From positions 551,529 through 615,528 of the forward strand of contig NZ_VORZ01000002.1 of the NCBI RefSeq assembly GCF_007997305.1: a stretch of DNA of 64,000 nt, read 5' to 3'. Within the stretch, counting starts at the first letter, position 1. Each line of letters begins with the position of its first letter. Source of the stretch: Psychrobacter frigidicola (GTDB taxonomy: Bacteria; Pseudomonadota; Gammaproteobacteria; Pseudomonadales; Moraxellaceae). Position numbers and translations under genes: made by a program. The notes under the pieces were generated by a model, which saw only the letters and a list, made by a program, of their open reading frames with translations, was not told where the DNA came from and ran no database searches. Shown here in pieces: positions 46,075-55,736 of the stretch.

Positions 46075-46692
46075 TTATTCAGTTGCGCGTTTAGTCACGC
46101 GATAGATGGCGACATCTGCGAGCAGATTAGGTACTTTGCGTATCAACGTAGTCATGAGCGCTGAGTGTCCTTTATCCGAGTCGCTCACGGCAAAGCGATT
46201 GATAATACGTATATCATGCCGCGCGCACAATTCCTCAAAGTCCTTAAAGGTACACAGATGTATATTAGGGGTGTTGTACCATTCGTAAGGCAGCGCTTCT
46301 GAGACGGGCATCATACCTTTTAGTCCCAAATGTAGGCGGTTTTGCCAATGAGCAAAGTTAGGAAAGGTAATCACAGCTTCTCGCGCAACCCGTAACATAT
46401 CGAGCAGTAAGGTATCGGGTGATTTGACCGCTTGTAAGGCGCGCGCCATCACGACAGTATCAAAACTATTGTCCGCAAAGCGTCCAAGGCCGTCATTGAG
46501 GTCTTGCTCAATAATAGACAAACCATTGCCAATGGCTTCGTTAATCTTCTCCTCATCAATCTCTAACCCATAACCGCTGACGCCCAGTTTTTGTTGCAAA
46601 TGCGCGAGTAGCTCGCCATTACCACAGCCTAAATCGAGCACATGCGAGCGTGGCGCAATCCAACGCTCGGCCAACTGATGATCCATTCTCAC
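46075..46692 (-). CDS. metW: Methionine biosynthesis protein MetW
   Basis: A class I methyltransferase-fold protein that, in organisms using MetX, works with it in homoserine acylation; MetW activates or completes the acyltransferase in some species. The SAM-like loop [15 protein letters not shown] is at about 18-32, with [13 protein letters not shown] and [13 protein letters not shown] following. The product is 205 residues, the normal length. It overlaps metX by 4 nt (ATGA), which indicates translational coupling. Confidence 0.94.
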   Translation of the reverse strand: MRMDHQLAERWIAPRSHVLDLGCGNGELLAHLQQKLGVSGYGLEIDEEKINEAIGNGLSIIEQDLNDGLGRFADNSFDTVVMARALQAVKSPDTLLLDMLRVAREAVITFPNFAHWQNRLHLGLKGMMPVSEALPYEWYNTPNIHLCTFKDFEELCARHDIRIINRFAVSDSDKGHSALMTTLIRKVPNLLADVAIYRVTKRATE

Positions 46693-48071
46693 AAGCGTTC
46701 TCCTGTTGCTGCCGTATTTTTTTCTGGGTGGCTAGCGGTCATAAATGGGGCCGTTAAGAAACCGTTGACCGCGCCCATATAGCGTGGAATATCAAATAAA
46801 AACGAATCATGACCGTGCGGCGCATCGACATTTATGTAGCTGACTGGTTTGCCCGCTGCCATAAGGGCATCGACGATTTCTTGTGAGCGCTCAGGTGCAA
46901 AGCGCCAATCGGTGGTAAAAGACACTACTAAATATTGACATTGGGTATGCGCAAATGTTGCCTTCAACTCATTATGAGCATGCTCATTGTCTGTATCTTT
47001 ATCGAAACTACCATTGGTGGCTATCATGTCATTACGAGAATTAGCAGAATCTTTATGTTTAAAGGTCTGGTCAGACTCAAGTTCTAAAGCTTCAAGTTCT
47101 AACGCACCGTCACGAGTAGGATCAAAATAATCTAAAGCTTTGGTCATTAATAAATACGTATTGGCATCGAAGTTTTCGCTAAAGCGTTCGCCTTGATAAC
47201 GTAAGTAACTCTCAACCTGAAACTCAACGTCATAGCCATACATGAATTTGCCAGATTTCAGATCGCGACCAAATTTCGCTTTCATTGCATCGTCAGTGAG
47301 ATAGGTGATGTGTCCCACCATTCTCGCTAATATTAAGCCGCGCCGCGGATAAGTACCGGCTTGTAAATAACGTCCCTCTTTAAAGTCAGGATCAGAGATA
47401 ATCGATTGCCGCGCCACTTCATTAAAGGCAATGTTTTGTGCTGATAGCTTGGGCGTACTGGCAATGACTACGCAGCGTTTAATCCGGCTTGGATAATCAA
47501 CCGACCATTGTAGCGCCTGCATACCACCCATAGAACCGCCAACAATAGCATGCCAAACCTCAATACCTAAGCGGTCTGAGAGCATGGCTTGGGTCTTGAC
47601 CCAATCTTTAATCGTGACCAGCGGAAAGTCAGGGCCATAGGCACGCGCTTCACCATTATTCGCTATGCTATTAGGGTTAATGGTTGTTGGGCCTGTAGAG
47701 CCAAAACAGCTGCCAATATTATTGACACAAACAACAAAAAATTGATTGGTATTGATGGCCTTGTTTGGGCCAATCATATTGTCCCACCAGCCGATTTTTT
47801 TATCATCCTCCTTATAGAAACCTGCCGCATGGTGACTGCCGGATAAAGCGTGGCAAATTAAGATAGCGTTTGACTTTTCTTCATTTAAAGTGCCATAAGT
47901 TTCTACCACTAAATCAAATGAAGGTAGGGTGCGATTACACTCTAAAGTCAAAGGTTCTGTAAAGTGAAAGGTTTGGGGTGTGACCATTCCGACTGAGCCC
48001 ACTGAACTAAGTTGATGGGCATCTAAATCTGGGTGGGATGGGTCACTGGTAATATCAGGACGTGCTCTCAA
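46689..48071 (-). CDS. metX: Homoserine O-acyltransferase MetX
   Basis: Activates homoserine by O-acylation for methionine synthesis. The alpha/beta-hydrolase fold carries the Ser nucleophile in [12 protein letters not shown], Asp in FTTDWRF and His in [11 protein letters not shown]. Whether the acyl group is succinyl or acetyl cannot be settled by eye; several gamma-proteobacterial MetX proteins with MetW are succinyltransferases. An insertion of about 45 polar residues ([20 protein letters not shown] region) sits before the Asp strand; the total is 460 residues against about 380 in relatives. The start is TTG at 48071 with GAGG 6 nt upstream. metW follows. Confidence 0.93.
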   Translation of the reverse strand: MRARPDITSDPSHPDLDAHQLSSVGSVGMVTPQTFHFTEPLTLECNRTLPSFDLVVETYGTLNEEKSNAILICHALSGSHHAAGFYKEDDKKIGWWDNMIGPNKAINTNQFFVVCVNNIGSCFGSTGPTTINPNSIANNGEARAYGPDFPLVTIKDWVKTQAMLSDRLGIEVWHAIVGGSMGGMQALQWSVDYPSRIKRCVVIASTPKLSAQNIAFNEVARQSIISDPDFKEGRYLQAGTYPRRGLILARMVGHITYLTDDAMKAKFGRDLKSGKFMYGYDVEFQVESYLRYQGERFSENFDANTYLLMTKALDYFDPTRDGALELEALELESDQTFKHKDSANSRNDMIATNGSFDKDTDNEHAHNELKATFAHTQCQYLVVSFTTDWRFAPERSQEIVDALMAAGKPVSYINVDAPHGHDSFLFDIPRYMGAVNGFLTAPFMTASHPEKNTAATGERL

Positions 48072-48515
48072 AGCTACCTCGCAAGACGACAGTCATCAAT
48101 AAAATAAAGCAGTATGGCAAGATACCAATACGCTATGCTTGCCTATTGTATGGCGATGCGCGTATGAGCACAACCTTGGTGCAGGGACTTTATTTCAATG
48201 GCATCATGAATTAAGTGTTTAAGTTGGCTTCCAATTTTTTCAACTTCGTATTAAATTGTATGAGCATTAGTTTTGCGATGCGTTTGTAGTGAATAAAATG
48301 CTACACTAAGCGAGCTTTAGGGCAGGATATTTTAGTTAGCGTTTTTTAACTTTATTTAAGCATTGTGAACAGAGACTTAATAATCAGTTGTTTAATAAAC
48401 AGCCGCTTATAGTCTAGTGATTAACAAACAGTTATTTAACGATTTAATCTATCCTTGCTACTGAAATCTGCTGTAACCTTTAGTTATCCCATAATCCTTT
48501 ATAAAATGTGCCGCT
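48072..48515. other. Divergent metX/hemH intergenic region
   Basis: About 440 bases, no gene. Promoters for metX (minus) and hemH (plus) must lie here. Near the hemH side AACAGTTATTTAA-like words recur, without a clear operator. No SAM riboswitch structure is recognised upstream of metX. Confidence 0.5.
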
Positions 48516-49535
48516 ATGAAACCTGAACAGCCTCCGCGTATTGCCGTCTTATTAATCAACCTTGGTACACCCGATGAGCCGACCGCGCCTGCGGTGCGTC
48601 GCTATCTGCGTCAGTTTTTATCAGATACGCGAGTCATTGAGATTCCTAAGTTTTTATGGGCAATTATTCTCAATTTATTTGTTTTAACCACGCGGCCAAA
48701 ACGCGTAGCAGAAGCTTACGCCAGCATTTGGGATGGCGACTCGCCGATGCGCAATATCATTAATCGCCAAGTCGAGATGCTCGAGCCAAAATTGAGTGAA
48801 GTTGCTTCACCGTTTCGCGTGTCTGTCCATTCGGCGATGAGCTATGGTAATCCAGGTCTGCCGGACGTCTTGAACCAACTACGTAGCGAGGGCGTTGACC
48901 ATTTTGTCATGTTGCCGTTATTTCCGCAGTATTCAGCAACCTCAACCGGTGCGGTTTATGACGCTATTACCAAATGGTCGCTTAAGCAGCGTAACTTACC
49001 CAATATGACGATAGTCAAAGATTACTTTGCCCATCCGCTTTATATCAAGGCCTTGGCCGATAGTATTCGCCGTTTTCAGGCCGAGCACGGTAAGCCTGAA
49101 AAGCTCATGTTCAGTTTCCACGGTATTCCGCAGCCGTATATGGACAAAGGCGACCCGTACCCTAGACGCTGCAAATGTACCGCTGCGCAAGTGGCACACG
49201 CCTTAGGATTGGGTGAAGATGAATGGATTATTAGCTTCCAGTCGCGCTTTGGTAAGCAAGAGTGGGTCAAGCCCTATACCGATGTGGTATTGGAAGATTG
49301 GGGTAAATCTGGGGTCAAGTCCGTACAAATTATTAGCCCTGCGTTTTCAGCGGACTGCCTTGAAACGTTAGAAGAGTTGGCCATTGAAAACCGTGAGACA
49401 TTCCTTCATGCGGGCGGACAAGAGTATCATTATATTCCATGCTTAAATACCGATGAGGCGCACGTAGAATTGATAGAAGCATTGGCTGCTCCATTGGTTA
49501 AAGGGTGGGCAGGCACGCTTGATGGTTGGGTTTAA
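48516..49535 (+). CDS. hemH: Ferrochelatase
   Basis: Last step of heme synthesis, inserting Fe2+ into protoporphyrin IX. Visible motifs: [20 protein letters not shown] at the N-terminus; the ferrochelatase signature [12 protein letters not shown] with catalytic His; [15 protein letters not shown]; and [15 protein letters not shown] with the conserved Glu/Cys. The 339 residues match the gamma-proteobacterial type. It is a single gene divergent from metX. The strong 21-bp terminator follows at 49574-49622. Identification is secure. Confidence 0.97.
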   Translation: MKPEQPPRIAVLLINLGTPDEPTAPAVRRYLRQFLSDTRVIEIPKFLWAIILNLFVLTTRPKRVAEAYASIWDGDSPMRNIINRQVEMLEPKLSEVASPFRVSVHSAMSYGNPGLPDVLNQLRSEGVDHFVMLPLFPQYSATSTGAVYDAITKWSLKQRNLPNMTIVKDYFAHPLYIKALADSIRRFQAEHGKPEKLMFSFHGIPQPYMDKGDPYPRRCKCTAAQVAHALGLGEDEWIISFQSRFGKQEWVKPYTDVVLEDWGKSGVKSVQIISPAFSADCLETLEELAIENRETFLHAGGQEYHYIPCLNTDEAHVELIEALAAPLVKGWAGTLDGWV

Positions 49536-49573
49536 GCATTGACTCTATATAAAAAATATAAGTTAACGAATTA

Positions 49574-49622
49574 ACCATTAAAAAAGCACGATTATGATAA
49601 GTAATCGTGCTTTTTTAATGGT
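49574..49622. terminator. Long bidirectional terminator after hemH
   Basis: A perfect 21-bp inverted repeat (49574-49594 with 49602-49622, 7-nt loop). Core A6-GCACGATTA / TAATCGTGC-T6, with outer arms ACCATT extending beyond the T-tract. Confidence 0.92.
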
Positions 49623-49655
49623 CTCTATTATCATTAAAAGTGAATGTAAGCGCTT

Positions 49656-49973
49656 CTATAAATCATCGTTATTGCTATATCCAGCGGCGTCTTTATCTGC
49701 GATATCAACAATATTAGGATAGTCGCTGTCATCTAAATTGTCTTGTACCAAGACGTCATCAATACGAGATTCATCGATATTCTGGCGATGGATGGGAGTC
49801 AGACCTTGAGTGGCATCACTGCCTACTTGCGAGTTACTAAATCCTGCACTGTCATCGAGCGTCTCATCACTATCAATCACATGTAGCATCGGATTGTCTA
49901 AGTCAACCTGTTGATTGTCGTCACCGTCAATACGATCCATCTCTTCAGGTAAAGGGGTTTTTGAATTGTTCAT
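49656..49973 (-). CDS. Small, highly acidic protein of unknown function
   Basis: I do not recognise this 105-residue product. It is very rich in Asp, Asn, Ser and Gln with few Lys or Arg, has no hydrophobic segment and no signal peptide, and is probably unstructured in isolation. The start PLPEEMDRIDGDDNQQVDLD is its most patterned part. AAGGAAG lies just before the ATG at good spacing, and the codon use looks like that of neighbours, so I accept it as a gene. Acidic low-complexity proteins of this kind may be nucleic-acid mimics, chaperone-like or stress proteins; nothing here tells which. Confidence 0.7.
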   Translation of the reverse strand: MNNSKTPLPEEMDRIDGDDNQQVDLDNPMLHVIDSDETLDDSAGFSNSQVGSDATQGLTPIHRQNIDESRIDDVLVQDNLDDSDYPNIVDIADKDAAGYSNNDDL

Positions 49974-50120
49974 GATAACTTCCTTAAAATTGGTAGTAAT
50001 AAACTAGTATTAATAAATATGGATACCAGTTTGCCTTGTTATGGTTGTTGCCACTAGTAGTAAGCTGTCACAGCATGTTCAAAAAATGTAAGAGAATGAT
50101 AAATTCTTAAAATTAACATA

Positions 50121-50151
50121 AAAAAACGGCTACTAATATTAGGTAGCCGTC
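50121..50151 (-). terminator. Terminator of the SDR gene
   Basis: Read on minus, ACGGCTAC and GTAGCCGT (50144-50151 and 50127-50134) form the stem, followed by T6 (50126-50121). Confidence 0.85.
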
Positions 50152-50203
50152 TACGTTTCTTCAAATTACTTTTAATCTGACAGTTTAGGCATGACTGGGG
50201 TGG

Positions 50204-50992
50204 TTACTTCGTACCAATTTTGCTATTAATAAAGCGCATGAGTGGATCAGGAGATACTTGTGATAACTTATGCAAGACTTTTGCTGGCATCCCTATAGGA
50301 TAATGGGTGCGCGATATCTTACGGTTTGGGCTACTGCTCAGTTTACACAATTTTTTAGCCACATCATCAACGGTTAGATTAATACCAAGACGATTAATAC
50401 TAGTGACATTAATATCTTTGGTCATATCAGACTTGACCCATAATGGCATGACGTCGATAACCTTAATGCCACGCTCAGCGTACTCAATATTTAGCCCTTC
50501 TGTTAAGCCGCGTACAAAGAACTTACTGGCAGCATAAGGCGCCACTTCAGACTGGCCATAAATAGCAGAGGCTGACGATAGATTGATAATTTTACCGTTT
50601 TTGCTATCGGCTAGATAAGGGGCTAGCTTATGACAGCCAATCAGCACACCCTTACAATTGATATCAATTAAGGACAATTGCTTATCCAAATCGGTGGTTG
50701 GTAGTGCGCCACTGACTAAGATACCGGCGTTATTAATCAGTACATCAATGCCACCAAGTTTATCATCCATATGCTCAATAGCCGTGTCCCATGACTCGGG
50801 GTCAGTCACATCGAGGTGGCCATGGACAATACGCTTATTCTTTAGGGCTTTTTTAAATGCTTTGTCATTAAGCACGTGCTCAATCTCGTCGGTGTCAATA
50901 TCAAAGATACCAACACTATGTCCTTTTGCTAGCAAGCGCTTGGCTGTTGCTAGACCGATACCGCGTGATGCGCCAGTGATTAATACATTCAT
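50204..50992 (-). CDS. Short-chain dehydrogenase/reductase
   Basis: NAD(P)-dependent oxidoreductase of the classical SDR family, 262 residues. The cofactor loop is ITGASRGIGLATA, then the NNAG motif (LINNAGILVSG), catalytic Ser in NLSSASAIYG and the Tyr-Lys pair in PYAASKFFVRG. The Arg after the Gly-rich loop suggests NADP(H), but FDIDTDEIE after strand 2 has an Asp typical of NAD(H), so the cofactor is undecided. The substrate is unknown. Its start is 66 nt from a block of five 22-bp tandem repeats that lies in its promoter region. Confidence 0.9.
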   Translation of the reverse strand: MNVLITGASRGIGLATAKRLLAKGHSVGIFDIDTDEIEHVLNDKAFKKALKNKRIVHGHLDVTDPESWDTAIEHMDDKLGGIDVLINNAGILVSGALPTTDLDKQLSLIDINCKGVLIGCHKLAPYLADSKNGKIINLSSASAIYGQSEVAPYAASKFFVRGLTEGLNIEYAERGIKVIDVMPLWVKSDMTKDINVTSINRLGINLTVDDVAKKLCKLSSSPNRKISRTHYPIGMPAKVLHKLSQVSPDPLMRFINSKIGTK

Positions 50993-51058
50993 GATGACTT
51001 CCTTAATAGTTATAATTGGCTTACGAGGTTATATTGGGGTAGTGCTATATAGCAATAT

Positions 51059-51168
51059 CTAGTTCTAATTTTAACTGCTACTAGTTCTAATTTTAACTGC
51101 TACTAGTTCTAATTTTAACTGCTACTAGTTCTAATTTTAACTGCTACTAGTTCTAATTTTAACTGCTA
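51059..51168. repeat. Five perfect 22-bp tandem repeats upstream of the SDR gene
   Basis: CTAGTTCTAATTTTAACTGC plus TA is repeated five times without change: 51059-51080, 51081-51102, 51103-51124, 51125-51146, 51147-51168. Units abut with no spacers, so this is not a CRISPR. Each unit contains the small dyad AGTT-N8-AACT. It sits 66-176 nt before the SDR start, in a 376-nt spacer that holds no gene. Confidence 0.95.
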
Positions 51169-51368
51169 ATAGGGCTGACTAAATTTAAGTATAGCAAATT
51201 ATTAATAACAGGTTGCTAATAAGAAGGAGGCAATGGGTGAGCAAACCATGGGCTTCAGTTTGCTCACCTGATGGAAGCGGAAATAAAGAATAGGACGATG
51301 ATAGAAGTTCAGAGAATTATTTGTTAGGTAGGCAGGCGCTAAAAATTCAGAAGTTAAAAAGCCACTTG

Positions 51369-51902
51369 CTACTCCGCCTTCAACTCAACACCTAACTTAT
51401 AAGTTAATTGCGCTTCAAAATATGCCAGGTTAAATACCCACAGATAAATTAAGGCGATACTATAAATAATATCCTCACTTATCTCTTCAACCATCCCGCC
51501 TAAAGTCTCAGGAAAGACAATAGCGTTCTCTCCCATATATTGTATCAACGCCAATACAGCCACGCCAATATATAGTGATAACGCTGTATTTTTTAATACG
51601 GCCCAAAAATAACGCCATGAATAAATCAGTAAACTGATAGCAATAACATAAATTCCCAAAAGTACACTGTCTTCCCACCAATCATAAGACTGACTCAAAA
51701 ATATAAAGTCGCTCGGAACTAATGTGTCAGATAGATAACTCAACTCACGGCGCATAACCGTAAAAAACACTAAAACGGATGCCAGCCAAAAATAAGTGCC
51801 TTGTTTGACACGACTTTGCACAGCGTACTGCGCACAACGCAGCAGGCATAAGGTTAAAATAATAATACTGGCATTTTCTACAATGCCATTTTCAGTAAAA
51901 AT
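51369..51902 (-). CDS. Integral membrane protein of unknown function, apparent ATT start
   Basis: A membrane protein with about five hydrophobic segments (177 residues from 51902). I do not recognise the family. The reading frame is open back to a TAG just before 51909, and the stretch 51902-51822 encodes TENGIVENASIIILTLCLL, a further membrane helix in keeping with the rest. No ATG, GTG or TTG lies in that stretch, but AGGAGG is placed 5 nt before an ATT codon at 51902. The only standard start, GTG at 51821, has no ribosome site and would cut the first helix. I therefore infer initiation at ATT, known for infC. A sequencing error or base change in an ATG is the alternative. Confidence 0.7.
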   Translation of the reverse strand: MFTENGIVENASIIILTLCLLRCAQYAVQSRVKQGTYFWLASVLVFFTVMRRELSYLSDTLVPSDFIFLSQSYDWWEDSVLLGIYVIAISLLIYSWRYFWAVLKNTALSLYIGVAVLALIQYMGENAIVFPETLGGMVEEISEDIIYSIALIYLWVFNLAYFEAQLTYKLGVELKAE

Positions 51903-51906
51903 AGTC

Positions 51907-51914
51907 TCCTCCTA
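51907..51914 (-). promoter_or_regulatory. Strong Shine-Dalgarno pointing to a non-standard start
   Basis: On minus, AGGAGGAG is followed by ACT and then ATT at 51902. It has the strength and spacing of a real ribosome site, with no usual start codon behind it. Confidence 0.75.
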
Positions 51915-52001
51915 AGGCTTACGTGATATCCCTAAAGGGACATTATCAGGCGCTCTGTCAAAGACGCAGGTGACTCTCAAACTCATTTTAATAAAACATG
52001 A

Positions 52002-52025
52002 AAAGTGAGCACAATGGCTCACTTT
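52002..52025 (-). terminator. Probable polA terminator
   Basis: AAAGTGAGC (52002-52010) pairs with GCTCACTTT (52017-52025). On minus the stem is followed by TTCATGTTTTATT, a broken T-run. A second dyad (TGCGTTAAC / GTTAACGCA, 52084-52115) lies nearer the stop and lacks a T-run. Confidence 0.6.
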
Positions 52026-52121
52026 GCGTAATAAGTAACGGTAATGAAGTTTATAAAAGTCTAGTTTAATGGCCTTCTACTAGTGCGTTAACTCTATACC
52101 TCTATTGTTAACGCATTAATG

Positions 52122-55079
52122 CTAATGCGCTTCATCCCAATTGCTACCGATATCCGTCTCAACCAATAGCGGCACGGCAAAGTCGACTTGCCAGCCGCTA
52201 GCTGCTGCAGTTGTCGATAACACCTCTTGCATGGCGTCTTTAATCAGCTGACTGATCTCTTCAGCGTGATCGCTATCGACCTCAAATACCAATTCATCAT
52301 GGACTTGTAGTAGCATTTTTGCCTGCGCTTTAGGCAGCACTTTATCGACGGCAATCATAGCAAGTTTAATGATATCTGCGGCTGAGCCCTGCAGTGGCGC
52401 ATTAATGGCAGCGCGTTCAGCGGCTTGCTTGACCATCCGATTGCTATTATTGATATCGGGTGTATAAAGCTTGCGGCCCAATATGGTCTCGATATAGCCT
52501 TTATCATAGGCGCTGGCACGGGTATTTATCATATATTCTTTCACGCTTGGGTAGCGATTAAAATACATATCGATATAGTCTTGTGCCTCTCCGCGACTCA
52601 TCTGTAATTGTTTGGCAAGCCCAAAGGCACTCATGCCATATAATAGCCCGAAGTTAATGGCTTTGGCATTACGGCGCTCGGTAGGGGTGACCTCTTCAAC
52701 GGTTTTGCCCAATACTTCAGCAGCAGTGGCCGTATGAATATCTAGTCCTTCATTAAAGGCGCGGGTTAGGTTTTTATCACCAGAAAAATGCGCCATTAAA
52801 CGCAGCTCAATCTGTGAATAATCCGCTGCCAATATAACGCGACCTTCTGGAGCAATAAAAGCTTGGCGAATCAGACGACCCGTTGCGGTACGAATAGGAA
52901 TATTTTGCAGATTGGGATCAGTGGATGACAGTCTGCCGGTACTGGTTAGCGCTTGATGATAGCTGGTATGCACGCGATTGGTCTCAGGGTCTGCGACATT
53001 ATCAAGCGCATCCGTATACGTGTTCTTAAGCTTCGCTAAGCTGCGATATTCCAAGACGATATCGGCCAGTGGATGGTCAATTTTGGACAATACCGCTTCG
53101 CCCGTTGAATACTGGCCAGTCTTAGTTTTTTTACCACCGATGACGCCTAATTTATCAAACAGCATTTCGCCCAACTGCTTAGGGGAGCCGACATTAAACT
53201 CTTCGCCTGCGACCTCATAAGCACGTTGTTCAAGGGCGATGATTTCTTCATCAAAGCGTTTTGAGAGCTCGTTTAAAAATGGACGCTTGATTAAAATACC
53301 GTGGGCTTCCATTTGACAGAGAATCTCAGCCGTTGGAATCTCGAGTTCATGCAGCAATTTCTGATTGTTCTCATCGTCAGCCATTTTTGCACTAAAGATA
53401 TCGAACAACTGATAGGTAGTATCAGCATCTTCACAAGCATAGTCACTGGCAATATCAATTGCAACTTGATCAAAACTGACTTGCTTAGCGCCTTTACCGG
53501 CGACATCTTCAAAAGTAATGGTCTGTGTTTGCAAGTAGTGCCGCGCCAAATCGTCCATACCGTGACGGGTAATCGCTGCATTAATCACGTAGCTGGCAAG
53601 CATGGTATCCATCGCCCAGTTATTAGGCTTATCATGAATGTTGCCTAATAAGTCAATATCGTGACGGTTCAAAATATGGGCATCATACTTGAGATGTTGA
53701 CCAATTTTACCTATATTTGCATTTTCTAATATGGGTTTAAGACGTGCTAAGACAGTGTCGCGGTCAAGCTGCTTAGCTGTGAGCCCATCACCTTCTAAGT
53801 TGTGAGTCAGCGGAATATAATAAGCTTCGTGCGCTTGCGTCGCAAAAGACAATCCAACCAATTCAGCCTGACGCCAATAGACGCTAGTGGTCTCGGTATC
53901 AATAACAAAATGTGGTGCGTTCTCCAGCTGCTCCACTAAGCTATCAAACGCAGGCATATCTAAAATGGTATGCCACGCTTTATCATGATTTTTGCTGTTT
54001 TTAATATTATCAATTTTGGTGGATTGCAGTGATTTTGCGATTTGGGCCTGTGATTCTGCGTTTGCTTGACTGTCAGCAACACTTTGAACCCCTTGACCAT
54101 TCGCTGGGTGATTGGGATGATCGAGAGACGCCAGCTCATTTTTAAACTCAAGCTCACTGTATAAGCTGCGTAGCTCATTAATATAGGCGCAAGGATCGGT
54201 ATTAATCTTAAGATCTTGCCAGTCGTGTCCAATATCCAAATCGGTAACAATAGTAGCCAATTGCGCATTCAACGGAATCTCATCGGCGTGTTCAATTAGG
54301 CCTTTTGATCCGCGCCCTTTGATATCTGCGATATTGTCCAAGATGCTAGCAATATTGCCATATTTGTTTAGTAAGTCTTGAGCCGTTTTTTTACCAATGC
54401 CAGGCACGCCTTTAATGCCATCAGACGAGTCGCCCATTAAAGTTAAAAAATCAATCATTTGCTCAGGCTTAATGCCAAATTTATCAACAACCCCTTGGCT
54501 ATCAGTAATCTTTCCTGTGAAGCTATCTTCTAATATGACGCAGTCATTGACCAGCTGCGCCATGTCTTTATCACCAGTCGAGATCACCACATGATGACCT
54601 TCGGCAACCGCACGATAAGCAAGCGTGCCAATGATATCATCAGCCTCTGCTCCTTCAATACGCAATAGGGGAATGCCTAAGGCTTTTACTAAATGGTGCA
54701 GATAAGGAATTTGTTGCGACAGTTCAATATCCATCGGCGGACGTGCTGCTTTATAATCAGTCGATAAATGATGACGAAAAGTAGGGGATTTAGTGTCAAA
54801 ACAGACCGCCATATGGGTCGGATGGTAACGGCGCATGAGCTTTAATAGCGCATTTAACGTGCCCCGAATGGCATTGGTATGCTGCCCTTTAGTGGTCAAC
54901 ATTTTGGGCAGGGCATGATAGGTACGAAACAGATAGTAAGAGCCGTCAACTAAGATAAATGGTGGCTTGTCTTTATCCACATGGCTGGTATCCATGGTCG
55001 CCACATTAGTCATGGTATCAAAGCTGGGTAGCGTAGCAGGGTCAATCGGCAGGTGCGAGTTGTGGTCATTAGCAGTCAT
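52122..55079 (-). CDS. polA: DNA polymerase I
   Basis: Repair and Okazaki-fragment polymerase. Order in 985 residues: the 5'-3' exonuclease (about 25-310, LVDGSYYLFRTYHALP, then VISTGDKDMAQLV and the helix-hairpin-helix GVPGIGKKTA); a 50-residue Gln/Asn/Ser-rich linker; the 3'-5' exonuclease with intact acidic residues (FVIDTETTSVYW, YDAHIL, YACEDADTTYQLF), so proofreading should be active; and the family A polymerase with motif A AADYSQIELRLMAHFSGD, motif B (KAINFGLLYGMSAFGLA) and motif C LQVHDELVFE. I use the ATG at 55079; a GTG at 55088 is the alternative. It is a single gene. Confidence 0.97.
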   Translation of the reverse strand: MTANDHNSHLPIDPATLPSFDTMTNVATMDTSHVDKDKPPFILVDGSYYLFRTYHALPKMLTTKGQHTNAIRGTLNALLKLMRRYHPTHMAVCFDTKSPTFRHHLSTDYKAARPPMDIELSQQIPYLHHLVKALGIPLLRIEGAEADDIIGTLAYRAVAEGHHVVISTGDKDMAQLVNDCVILEDSFTGKITDSQGVVDKFGIKPEQMIDFLTLMGDSSDGIKGVPGIGKKTAQDLLNKYGNIASILDNIADIKGRGSKGLIEHADEIPLNAQLATIVTDLDIGHDWQDLKINTDPCAYINELRSLYSELEFKNELASLDHPNHPANGQGVQSVADSQANAESQAQIAKSLQSTKIDNIKNSKNHDKAWHTILDMPAFDSLVEQLENAPHFVIDTETTSVYWRQAELVGLSFATQAHEAYYIPLTHNLEGDGLTAKQLDRDTVLARLKPILENANIGKIGQHLKYDAHILNRHDIDLLGNIHDKPNNWAMDTMLASYVINAAITRHGMDDLARHYLQTQTITFEDVAGKGAKQVSFDQVAIDIASDYACEDADTTYQLFDIFSAKMADDENNQKLLHELEIPTAEILCQMEAHGILIKRPFLNELSKRFDEEIIALEQRAYEVAGEEFNVGSPKQLGEMLFDKLGVIGGKKTKTGQYSTGEAVLSKIDHPLADIVLEYRSLAKLKNTYTDALDNVADPETNRVHTSYHQALTSTGRLSSTDPNLQNIPIRTATGRLIRQAFIAPEGRVILAADYSQIELRLMAHFSGDKNLTRAFNEGLDIHTATAAEVLGKTVEEVTPTERRNAKAINFGLLYGMSAFGLAKQLQMSRGEAQDYIDMYFNRYPSVKEYMINTRASAYDKGYIETILGRKLYTPDINNSNRMVKQAAERAAINAPLQGSAADIIKLAMIAVDKVLPKAQAKMLLQVHDELVFEVDSDHAEEISQLIKDAMQEVLSTTAAASGWQVDFAVPLLVETDIGSNWDEAH

Positions 55080-55220
55080 AAAAGTCACTTAGCAGGTATT
55101 AGATAACGGTTATCAAACGATAAGTATCAAACAATCCATATCGAATAAAAAGGCATCCTTATTATAACGATAAAAAACGAACGTGCCGAACTTCTCAACC
55201 GTTACGATGTGTACGCCCAT

Positions 55221-55249
55221 AAAAAAAGAACCCAGACAAGGCTGGATTC
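55221..55249 (-). terminator. Terminator of ohr
   Basis: On minus RNA, GAAUCCAG pairs with CUGGGUUC (one G-U pair), then U7. It lies between ohr and polA. Confidence 0.82.
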
Positions 55250-55316
55250 TATGATTGAGTACTTATGTTTAATGCCATTATTCTAGATTAATAATGACTA
55301 AAGCCTTATTTTGCTT

Positions 55317-55736
55317 TTAAGCTGACTTCACTTCTGAAGTCACTTCACTATCGATATTACCGTGAGTCGCCTTAGAATAAGGGCAGACGGTATTGGCTTT
55401 TTCGACCAGTTTTTGAAACTCATCTGCCGTGAGGTCTGTATTTTCAGCAGTCACATGAATTTTTACCGCTAATTTAAAATCTAGACCATCACCTTTCATT
55501 AAATCTACTGCTACTTCAGTGGTAGAGTCAAATTTTGCTTTTTCTTCGCTTTTGACTGCAGCAAGTGCGCCATCAAAGCAAGCCGCATAGCCCATCGCAA
55601 ACAGCTGTTCTGGGTTATTACCGTCTTTGCCAGAACCGGGTGCAACCATATTAATCGTCAGATCACTGTCTTGCAGGCTAGCATTGCCGGTACGACCACC
55701 GGTAACAGAGGCTTTAGTAGAATATAATGTTTTCAT
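55317..55736 (-). CDS. ohr: Organic hydroperoxide resistance protein (Ohr/OsmC family)
   Basis: Thiol peroxidase that reduces organic hydroperoxides with lipoyl-protein electrons. The reactive cysteine is in GYAACFDGAL and the resolving cysteine in NTVCPYSKATHGN; the Arg/Glu that polarise the thiol are in TGGRTGNA and NNPEQLFAMG. The product is 139 residues, and the Ohr subgroup is indicated by the start MKTLYSTKASVTGGR. The usual regulator ohrR is not adjacent. It is a single gene with its own terminator. Confidence 0.94.
   Translation of the reverse strand: MKTLYSTKASVTGGRTGNASLQDSDLTINMVAPGSGKDGNNPEQLFAMGYAACFDGALAAVKSEEKAKFDSTTEVAVDLMKGDGLDFKLAVKIHVTAENTDLTADEFQKLVEKANTVCPYSKATHGNIDSEVTSEVKSA

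Noticed and set aside
48072..48515. SAM riboswitch before metX
   Set aside because: No paired core or conserved bases of a known SAM riboswitch class could be found.
51059..51168. Possible CRISPR array
   Set aside because: The five 22-bp units abut directly; there are no spacers and no cas genes.
51369..51821. Membrane protein starting at GTG 51821
   Set aside because: No ribosome site precedes it and it would remove a membrane helix that is encoded in frame; the ATT at 51902 with AGGAGG fits better.
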